Assembly: GCA_036505635.1 (NCBI GenBank)
Contig: DASXTC010000021.1
Span: 189,894 to 253,893, forward strand
Direction: 5' to 3'
DNA from: DASXTC01 sp036505635
GTDB taxonomy: Bacteria > Acidobacteriota > Polarisedimenticolia > JACPZX01 > DASXTC01
Length of the DNA stretch: 64,000 bases
Made by a program: the position numbers and the translations under genes. The first letter of the stretch is position 1. Every line of letters begins with the position of its first letter. The notes beneath the pieces were generated by a model. The model was given only the letters and a program-made list of their open reading frames with translations. It had not been told where the DNA came from and searched no databases. Positions 58,170 through 64,000 of the stretch are shown one piece after another.

Positions 58170-58189
58170 GGGGGGGCGAAAGCCCCCCC
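58170..58189. terminator. Strong hairpin with GAAA tetraloop
   Basis: An 8-bp perfect stem, GGGGGGGC and GCCCCCCC, closed by GAAA, a stable GNRA loop. The plus-strand side is followed by ACCCACCTTTCC, not a real T-run. It lies 75 bp after the small frame and 136 bp before the HhH gene, and could end transcription or protect RNA ends. Confidence 0.45.
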
Positions 58190-58324
58190 ACCCACCTTTC
58201 CTCTTCCGGCCGCGCCTCGCGACGGGGGGAGGCAGGCGCGGCCGGGCTCACGGCGGGGTGAGCTCGGCCGCCGCACCACCGGCTCACTCACGTCCAACCC
58301 CGCACGCTATCGGAGGAGGCATCG

Positions 58325-58645
58325 ATGAGAAGTGCATTCACCGCGCGGCTGCTGGCGGCGGCACTGGCCGCGGCGATCGTGACCGCGGCGGGCCCCACCA
58401 CCGCGACGGCCGCGGGCGCGGACGCCAAGCAGGAGGTGGCGGCAGTGGACATCAACGGCGCCACGGTGGAAGAGCTCATGAACGTGCCCGGCATCGGGCA
58501 GGTGATCGCTCAGAGGATCGTCGAGTTCCGCGAGAAGAACGGACCTTACAAGGCGGTCGACGACCTGCTGAAGGTGCAGGGGATCGGCGAGAGGTCACTC
58601 GCCAAGATCCGCGACCGCGTGTCGGTCGGCAAGGGGAAGAGGTAG
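58325..58645 (+). CDS. ComEA-like helix-hairpin-helix protein
   Basis: A 106-residue exported protein. A signal peptide (LLAAALAAAIVTAAGPTTATAAG) is followed by a tandem helix-hairpin-helix domain: VDINGATVEELMNVPGIGQVIAQRIVEFREKNGPYKAVDDLLKVQGIGERSLAKIRDRV. This is the ComEA DNA-binding module; in competent bacteria ComEA binds incoming DNA in the periplasm. Here it precedes pilus-type genes. The ATG has GGAGGAGG about 6 nt upstream. Competence is not proven; related small HhH proteins are widespread. Confidence 0.85.
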   Translation: MRSAFTARLLAAALAAAIVTAAGPTTATAAGADAKQEVAAVDINGATVEELMNVPGIGQVIAQRIVEFREKNGPYKAVDDLLKVQGIGERSLAKIRDRVSVGKGKR

Positions 58646-58706
58646 TCCGGCGCGGGGCGCGGTCTCACCGGAGCGACGATCGCGCCCCGCTTTCCAGGAG
58701 GAGACT

Positions 58707-59276
58707 ATGTCGGTGACGGAGATGCTCGCCGCGCTCACCATCGCGGCTCTCGGAATGGGGGTGGCGGTTCCCTCGATCTCGACCATGCTCAGTTCCTGGA
58801 AGCTCACGTGCGCCGCGCGCGACCTCGCGACCGAGCTTCAGCGCACTCGCATGGAGGCACTGGCAAGGGGCGCGAACGTCGGCATCCAGTTCGAGAACAC
58901 GCTGCGCGGCGATCGGTGGCGTCTCTACCTGGACGGCGGTTCTCGCGGGATCCACGCCGCCGAGATCGCCGCGGGCATCGACACGCCATTGAGCATGACG
59001 TTCGACCTGAGCTCGCGGTACCCCGGCGTGCGGTTCGGCGTCGCGCGCGCGGGAGCTCCCCGCATCCCGCCGGCTACGGGTTCTCTCGCGCCCACGGACG
59101 ATCCGATCGCACTCGGCGGTTCCGACATCTTCTCCGCATCGCCCACCGGCGAATCGAGCAGCGGAACGCTCTACCTGACCGATGGAGGGTCCATGCGCGC
59201 CGTCACGGTATTCGGCGCCACGGGACGCATCAGGATCTGGAGGTACGATGGACGCTCGGGACAGTGGCGCTCCTGA
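58707..59276 (+). CDS. GspH/FimT-like pseudopilin lacking a prepilin leader
   Basis: A 189-residue protein whose first 50 residues are the N-terminal helix of a type IV pseudopilin: MSVTEMLAALTIAALGMGVAVPSISTMLSSWKLTCAARDLATELQRTRMEAL. The rest is a beta-rich GspH-like domain (VGIQFENTLRGDRWRLYLDGG, GTLYLTDGGSMRAVTVFGATGRIRIWRYDG). The helix contains the conserved Glu at position 5 counted from the start Met. There is no basic leader and no Gly at -1; the ribosome site AGGAGGA ends just before this ATG. In-frame codons upstream give Thr at -1. So the ORF begins at mature residue 1. It overlaps the next gene by 29 nt. Confidence 0.72.
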   Translation: MSVTEMLAALTIAALGMGVAVPSISTMLSSWKLTCAARDLATELQRTRMEALARGANVGIQFENTLRGDRWRLYLDGGSRGIHAAEIAAGIDTPLSMTFDLSSRYPGVRFGVARAGAPRIPPATGSLAPTDDPIALGGSDIFSASPTGESSSGTLYLTDGGSMRAVTVFGATGRIRIWRYDGRSGQWRS

Positions 59277-61542
59277 GGGCGCGCCGGCGGGCAGGCCCCC
59301 CTACCGCAACCTCAGGGTCTGGGTCGCCAGCTTCGACCTGGCGCTCGACATCTTGCAGATGACGCGCCGGCTCGATGGGGACGCGGCCCCGCTGCTGGCG
59401 CAACGTCTCATCGGGGCCTCTTCCCGGATGCCGGTGGCGGTGGCGCGCGGGCAGTCCTCGGGTTCGGCCACGGAATTCATCCGGTGCCTGCACGACGGGC
59501 TGTCGGATCTCTCGGAGCTGGAGACTCACTTATTGATGTGCGCCGAGCTGGGGCACCTCACCGCCCCGCAGGTCTCGGCGTACGAGGCCCGGATCCTCCA
59601 GATCCGTAACATGACGCGGGCCCTCATCCGCAGGCTGCGGGCCCCCGGCAGACCTGAGCCGGCGCCTGGCGTTCCGGCGCAGGGCGGCTCCGCCCTCGTG
59701 ATGGCGATCCTGGTGACGGCCGTCCTCGGCATTCTCGGCGCCGCGCTCCTGAGGGTGTCGAGCCTCGAGATGACCATCTCGGCCCGGGGCCGTGATCGGG
59801 ACGTGGTCCTCAACGTCGCGGAGGCGGGTGCGGGTCTGGCCAAGAGATGGTTCGACGCGCCGGTCTCGGGAGACCCGTCGGCTTCGGCCACCGTCCGGCA
59901 CGCGCTGCTCGGACGCTATGATCTTCGCGACCCCGGACAGTTCGTCAGGACGCGCCGCCTGATCGACGCGGACGGCAACCCGGCCACTCTTCCCGTCCCC
60001 GCCGACGGCACACCCGGGCGGGAGTACTATCGCCAGGGCCGCTACGTGTCACCGGGTCTGCCGCATCTCGATCTGTTCCAGAAGCCCTACCGCCGCTCAG
60101 GCGTGACCATGCTGGCGGGCACCGAGGACGGGCCGGACATCGTCCTGGAGGATCAACCGGGTTCCGTCGATCTCCTCGACGAGATCAACGCGGACTTGTT
60201 TCCGGATCAGCGCGCCACCGGACGCATCGAGCGGATCGAGATCTACGCCCCACCGTCGGCTCCGGCGGGCTCGACGGCGGAGCGCCTCGGCGTCGCCACC
60301 GTGAAGGTCACGTCGGCCGGCCGTTCCGCTTCGGGGCCCGTGGCACGCGGGGTGGTGCGCATGGGGTTGGCCGAGATCCCCGTCAACGCGCCGAGAGGAC
60401 CCCTCGAGTCGTGCGGCGATCTGACAGCGATGGGCCCGTTGCGCGCGTGGTGGGGCCGCGTGATCGCCGTGGGCGACATCGCCCTCGCGGACCGGCTCGA
60501 TCGACTCGACACCTTTGTGGCGAGCGGCTTTCCCTACGCGTCCTACGGACGGCGGATCTCGGGGACCGCCACAGGTGGCGACCTCGCACGCTGGCTCAAC
60601 GACCCCGATGACTCCGTCGAGGATCCGTGGCTCAAGGTGGTGGCCGGCGGCGACCTGGTCGGCTGGGCGACGCTCCCCGATCAGCCGCTCCCCTACAGTC
60701 AATCTCGCGCCATCGATCTGGACCACAGCAACCTCTTCCAACGCGTGCCCGGAATCGTCTGCCCTTCATTCGACTACGACCTGTGGAGGAGCATCGCCCT
60801 GAGCGCCATGCCGGGGGACCGGCATCTCCATTACTTCGCGTTCGATCCGGCCAGTGGACTGTTCCGTGAAGGCGGGACGGGCCCGGCCCGCTCGGTGCGC
60901 GACTGGACACACGGCCGCTCGGGGATCTTCTTCTTCGACACGGCGGACGGCGCGCGGCCGGGTCCCGCGAACCTGACGCCGGCCGTCGTCATCTCGGGGG
61001 GCGACTGGAGCACCGCCGGTCTGATCTACCTCAACGCGACATCGTTTCAGGTGACCTCGGTGCGCGGTGTGAATCGAGTCCTGAGCCCGCCGGCCGAGCC
61101 CTTCGACGATGTGAACCATGATCTCGTGCCCGATCCCAACGAGACCTTCGTGAATCTCCAGTACGCCACCGCCGTGGGGAGCGCGACGAGCGCCGACCAC
61201 ATGCTCAAACGGGCCGTCGCCACTCAGAGCGGCCGGCAGGAGTCGCCGGACGGAGAGGTCTACGAGATGACCACCACCCTTGGCCGGGACGGCCGAGGGA
61301 TCCCGATCCTCGCCGAGGTGAACCTGTTCGGAGTCCTTTTCAACTCGGGTGACATCGTCGCGCAGGGAAACGCCGTCGTGTACGGCAGTCTCGTGGCGGG
61401 GCGCGCGGTCACACATGTCACTCCAGGGGCCGCGACACTGATCATCTACTTCGACGACCGGCTCAATACCGGCGAGTGGCCGCCGCCGGAGATCGAGATG
61501 CCGCGCACCTGGGTCACCTTCTGGCAGACATCGAGGCCCTGA
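59248..61542 (+). CDS. Fusion of four-helix-bundle (S23) domain to PilX-like pilus protein
   Basis: A 764-residue protein. Residues 18-130 match the four-helix-bundle S23 family found in 23S rRNA intervening sequences and in free-standing proteins: YRNLRVWVASFDLALDILQMTRRL, LLAQRLIGASSRMPVAVARGQSSGSATEFIRCLHDGLSDLSELETHLLMCAELGHL. A Pro-rich linker leads to AQGGSALVMAILVTAVLGILGAALLRVSSLEMTISARGRDRDVVLNVAEAGAGLAKRW, the PilX N-terminal helix. The remaining 550 residues are an exported-type beta-rich region. The S23 domain thus takes the place of the short prepilin leader. The ATG at 59248 has GGAGG 4 nt upstream and no stop breaks the fusion. Confidence 0.75.
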   Translation: MDARDSGAPEGAPAGRPPYRNLRVWVASFDLALDILQMTRRLDGDAAPLLAQRLIGASSRMPVAVARGQSSGSATEFIRCLHDGLSDLSELETHLLMCAELGHLTAPQVSAYEARILQIRNMTRALIRRLRAPGRPEPAPGVPAQGGSALVMAILVTAVLGILGAALLRVSSLEMTISARGRDRDVVLNVAEAGAGLAKRWFDAPVSGDPSASATVRHALLGRYDLRDPGQFVRTRRLIDADGNPATLPVPADGTPGREYYRQGRYVSPGLPHLDLFQKPYRRSGVTMLAGTEDGPDIVLEDQPGSVDLLDEINADLFPDQRATGRIERIEIYAPPSAPAGSTAERLGVATVKVTSAGRSASGPVARGVVRMGLAEIPVNAPRGPLESCGDLTAMGPLRAWWGRVIAVGDIALADRLDRLDTFVASGFPYASYGRRISGTATGGDLARWLNDPDDSVEDPWLKVVAGGDLVGWATLPDQPLPYSQSRAIDLDHSNLFQRVPGIVCPSFDYDLWRSIALSAMPGDRHLHYFAFDPASGLFREGGTGPARSVRDWTHGRSGIFFFDTADGARPGPANLTPAVVISGGDWSTAGLIYLNATSFQVTSVRGVNRVLSPPAEPFDDVNHDLVPDPNETFVNLQYATAVGSATSADHMLKRAVATQSGRQESPDGEVYEMTTTLGRDGRGIPILAEVNLFGVLFNSGDIVAQGNAVVYGSLVAGRAVTHVTPGAATLIIYFDDRLNTGEWPPPEIEMPRTWVTFWQTSRP

Positions 61543-61544
61543 TC

Positions 61545-63668
61545 TCAGTGGATGGAGGCGGAAAGCCACCAGCCCGACTCGGGGAGGAGCCGGACGAGGT
61601 CCGCCCGGCCACCGGCGACGAAGCGGCCCAGGGACCACGCCCCGGCCGCTCCACAGGTCCAGGGGCGCGGGGCGGCGAAGGAAGAACCCTGCGAGAGCGC
61701 CGCCTCGAAGCAGCCCGTGCTCGTGAGGTAGCGCACCAGGTCGTCGCGGCCGTCCCCATCCAGATCTGCGGCGCGCATGGAGGCGCCCGCCTCGTCCCTT
61801 AGCCAGACGTCCGGCGGGGAGAACGAGGCGCCAGTGGACAGAGACACCTCGATCCTGCCATCGCGCGCGCGAAGGAGATCCTTCCTGCTGTCGCCGTCGA
61901 AGTCTCCCAGCGCGCGGGTGGTTCCCGGATTGCCGCCGCTCCAGGGGGCTGGCGGGGCAAGACTCGTTCCGACCGACAGAGAGACGAGCCATCCCTTCCC
62001 GCCGGCGTACTGGATCAGATCGACACGTCCATCGCCGTTCACGTCGGCCGCCTCGGTGATCTTTCTCCACGGGGCCGTGCTCCACAGCCGGGGCGCCCCG
62101 AAGGAGGACCCCGAGGAGAGCGACACCTCGACGCCACCGGCGGCGGGCGTGATGAGGTCGTCCCGCCCGTCTCCATTCACATCGCCGGCCAGCTCGGTCG
62201 CGGCCGCCCCTCGGGCCGTCCAGGGCTCGAAGGCTCCCAGGGAGGAACCGTACCCTGCCGCGACGCGATGCCCGGACGGGCCCGCCTCGCACGCGTCGAG
62301 CAAGCCGTCGCCGTTGAAGTCTCCGGTCAGATTCAGGATTCCGCCACGCGAGCTCGAGAGCGCCTGCGCAGCGCCGAACAGATCCTCGATCGCCCTCACC
62401 GCGTTCAGACGCGTGCCCCCCTTCACCAGGCCGGCCAGCGGGGCCAGCCGATCGCCCGAAGCCACCCTTCGGGCCAGCGCGCCCGGCGTGAAGCCTGAGT
62501 TCCTGGATAGCACCAGTGCCGCGACGCCGGAGGCCATCGGCGCCGAGAACGACGTGCCGTCCCACAAAAGGGTGGCGCCGACGTAGGTGCTCAAGGAGAG
62601 GATCCCCGCGCCCGGCGCGGCGACCTTCACGTACTTCGTCCCATGGTTGCTGAACCAGGCCATCTCGTCTTCGGAGTCGGTCGCTCCAACACAGAGCACG
62701 TTGTCGAGGCCGTACGCGCACGGGTAGGCCCGCGTGTCGCCGTTCAGGTCGGCGCCGCAATTTCCCGCGGCGGTCACCGCCAGCGCTCCAGCGCTCCGCG
62801 CGGCCTGGAGCGCCTCCAGCAACATTTGAGATTTGCAGGCTCCCGGCCGCGATGTCCCGCAGGAACCGTCGGGGCGCTGGTGCTCGTCGCAAGTGAAACT
62901 CATGTTGAGGATCCGCGCGCCGCGCGCGATCGCGTATTCGACCCCGGCGACGATGGCCGAGTACGGGCACCGGCCCGCCGCGTCGCACACCTTCACCGGC
63001 AGGAGGCTCACCTGCCAGTTGATTCCGGCGATTCCCGTGCCGTTGTCTCCCACGGCCCCGATGATCCCCGCCACCGGTGTGCCGTGCCCCAGCGGCGCGT
63101 CGTCCCACGGGTCGGAGTCGCTGTTGACGAAGTCGTGGCCCGCAGACAGATTCGCGCCCAGATCCGGGTGGTCGGTGTGGACGCCCGTGTCGAGCACGGC
63201 CACCATGACGGAGCGGGCGCCCCGCGAAAGATCCCAGGCCTCCGGAGCGTCGATGTCGGCGTCGTAAAGTCCCACCGCGCCGTTTACGTTCTGCCCCGTG
63301 TTGTCGAGACCCCATTGGGCAGGCTTGAGGTCATCGGCGGCCACTACGGAGATGGTCGCGATGCGATCCGGCTCGACGGCCTCAACCGCAGGGTCCAGGG
63401 CGAGCCGCCGAGCGAGGAGGACCGGATCCTCGCCCGCCGGGACCTCCACCGCGCTCCACCTCGTGGCGGCAGAGCGCCATCGCACGCCGGTGCCCGCGAT
63501 CCCCGAGCGCCCCATCGCTTCGTAGAGTCCGCGCGGGCCCGCGTCCTGACGAGTCTTGACGAGGAGCCGTCCCGCCGGGGCGGTCCCCGACCAGGCTCCC
63601 GGCGCCGTCAGGCCGGCGATGAGCAGCAACAGGAGGGACGCGGCAGGGAGCAGGCTCGAGCGGCGCAT
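61545..63668 (-). CDS. Secreted subtilisin-like serine protease (S8) with FG-GAP/VCBS repeats
   Basis: A 707-residue extracellular protease. Signal peptide (LLPAASLLLLLIAGLTAPGAWS), an inhibitor-like propeptide (about 30-110), then the S8 catalytic domain: Asp in VMVAVLDTGVHTDHPDL, His in PLGHGTPVAGIIGAVGDN and Ser in WDGTSFSAPMASGVAALVL. The last 270 residues hold about six FG-GAP-type repeats with calcium-binding loops: GDFNGDGLLD, GDVNGDGRDDL, ADVNGDGRVDL, GDFDGDSRKDL, ADLDGDGRDDL and a degenerate GRFVAGGRADL, a likely beta-propeller. Several Cys pairs suggest disulfides. It meets the PilX-fusion gene tail to tail with 2 bp between the stops. Confidence 0.93.
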   Translation of the reverse strand: MRRSSLLPAASLLLLLIAGLTAPGAWSGTAPAGRLLVKTRQDAGPRGLYEAMGRSGIAGTGVRWRSAATRWSAVEVPAGEDPVLLARRLALDPAVEAVEPDRIATISVVAADDLKPAQWGLDNTGQNVNGAVGLYDADIDAPEAWDLSRGARSVMVAVLDTGVHTDHPDLGANLSAGHDFVNSDSDPWDDAPLGHGTPVAGIIGAVGDNGTGIAGINWQVSLLPVKVCDAAGRCPYSAIVAGVEYAIARGARILNMSFTCDEHQRPDGSCGTSRPGACKSQMLLEALQAARSAGALAVTAAGNCGADLNGDTRAYPCAYGLDNVLCVGATDSEDEMAWFSNHGTKYVKVAAPGAGILSLSTYVGATLLWDGTSFSAPMASGVAALVLSRNSGFTPGALARRVASGDRLAPLAGLVKGGTRLNAVRAIEDLFGAAQALSSSRGGILNLTGDFNGDGLLDACEAGPSGHRVAAGYGSSLGAFEPWTARGAAATELAGDVNGDGRDDLITPAAGGVEVSLSSGSSFGAPRLWSTAPWRKITEAADVNGDGRVDLIQYAGGKGWLVSLSVGTSLAPPAPWSGGNPGTTRALGDFDGDSRKDLLRARDGRIEVSLSTGASFSPPDVWLRDEAGASMRAADLDGDGRDDLVRYLTSTGCFEAALSQGSSFAAPRPWTCGAAGAWSLGRFVAGGRADLVRLLPESGWWLSASIH

Positions 63669-63676
63669 CGCGTATA

Positions 63677-63705
63677 AAGATAGGTGGAGGGGCGTCGCTC
63701 GACAA
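63677..63705 (-). promoter_or_regulatory. Promoter of the subtilase gene, probably leaderless
   Basis: On the minus strand TTGTCG (63705-63700), a 17-nt spacer and TATCTT (63682-63677), ending 8 nt before the ATG. No Shine-Dalgarno sequence is present between. Confidence 0.45.
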
Positions 63706-63748
63706 TGAAGCGATCGGGGTTGGTTATATGCAATCTGATCCGCTTCTT

Positions 63749-64000
63749 CTACTGAACGAAGAAGTTCTTGTAGACATCCATCGAGATGACGCCGCCCATG
63801 ATCAGGAGAAGCAGGATAAACCCGAATTGCATGACACGCTCCTTGATCTTGAACGACAGGTCCCTGCGGATAAGCCCCTCGATGAGGATGATGAAGATGT
63901 GCCCTCCGTCCAGCACGGGGATCGGCAGCAGGTTGATGATGCCGAGCTGGAGGCTCATCCAGGCCATGATGCCGAGGAAAGCGACCCCACCGCTCTGAAG
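63749..64000 (-). CDS. rseP: Site-2 protease RseP-like, C-terminal part, partial
   Basis: Eighty-three codons open to the right edge of the window. The sequence LGIMAWMSLQLGIINLLPIPVLDGGHIFIILIEGL contains the NLLPIPxLDGGH motif of S2P/RseP zinc metalloproteases, whose Asp is the third zinc ligand. A last helix (VMQFGFILLLLIMGGVISMDVYKNFF) ends the protein. The HEXXH site and PDZ domain lie outside the window. These proteases cut anti-sigma factors or signal peptides within the membrane. Confidence 0.9.
   Translation of the reverse strand, partial: LQSGGVAFLGIMAWMSLQLGIINLLPIPVLDGGHIFIILIEGLIRRDLSFKIKERVMQFGFILLLLIMGGVISMDVYKNFFVQ

Noticed and set aside
58086..58324. Coding frames across the C-rich stretch before the HhH gene
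   Set aside because: They are low-complexity, lack ribosome sites and cross the stable hairpin.
60766..63315. 849-codon open frame on the minus strand
   Set aside because: It overlaps the subtilase in another frame and the PilX fusion antisense. Its Gly/Arg-rich composition shows no protein motif.
1..64000. CRISPR arrays, prophage genes, integrases, toxin-antitoxin pairs or biosynthetic clusters
   Set aside because: No regularly spaced repeats and no such proteins were found among the supported genes.

Overview
The window is a high-GC bacterial chromosome segment with densely packed genes and ordinary housekeeping content. It has no phage, plasmid, CRISPR or intact insertion-sequence genes. 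The combination of GWxTD-domain protein, fused MFS/spermidine-synthase-like protein, Gld-type ABC cluster with DUF4340, DUF3467, split glycine dehydrogenase (gcvPA/gcvPB) and MshEN-domain proteins suggests an uncultured Acidobacteriota or related lineage. That placement is inference from gene content; no rRNA is present to confirm it.

Layout. 1-4.1 kb: the end of lon, rnr (RNase R), a secreted GHL15-type protein and tRNA-Leu(CAG). 4.2-8.8 kb: an MshEN+GAF protein and the PLP cluster pdxR-pdxS-pdxT, with a perfect palindrome in front of pdxR. 8.9-16.3 kb: a secreted GH113-like protein, a TPR protein, a GFA protein, a secreted unknown, and an efflux adaptor plus MacB-like permease with no ATPase. 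16.4-25.6 kb: an RlmI-like methyltransferase, a lipoprotein PPIase, a PMT-type glycosyltransferase, a GWxTD protein and a large MFS/spermidine-synthase/TPR fusion. 25.8-31.7 kb: a Gld-like ABC operon (ATPase, permease, GldG, DUF4340, cyclophilin). 31.8-36.2 kb: a DciA-like protein and ruvX-mltG-metalloprotease-CPBP protease. 36.2-38.7 kb: a metallophosphoesterase/tetraheme cytochrome with an in-frame UGA, then DUF3467 and maf. 38.7-43.1 kb: gcvT-H-PA-PB. 43.4-47.2 kb: a PilB-like protein with a ruined nucleotide site, a lipoprotein and pepE. 47.2-51.0 kb: hemX-A-C-D. 51-57.6 kb: a membrane protein, then FHA protein, Ser/Thr kinase and PP2C phosphatase. 58.3-61.5 kb: an HhH protein, a pseudopilin and an S23/PilX fusion. 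61.5-64 kb: a subtilase and the end of rseP.

The strongest candidates for something new are these. (1) A probable selenoprotein at 36230-37732: UGA replaces the second Cys of a PCGC-x-x-NPxGGLARR motif, and a SECIS-like hairpin stands 28 nt downstream. (2) A four-helix-bundle (S23) domain fused in front of a PilX-like pilus protein, next to a pseudopilin whose start codon sits at mature residue 1. (3) A dispersed palindromic repeat with core GGAGTGTGTCC, present four times, that supplies stop codons to neighbouring genes. (4) A PilB/GspE-like pseudo-ATPase.

Two expression habits recur. Many gene pairs overlap by four bases (NTGA), including a probable CTG start for maf. Several genes have a -10 box (often TGnTANNNT) only 6-11 nt before the start codon and no Shine-Dalgarno sequence, which suggests leaderless mRNAs.
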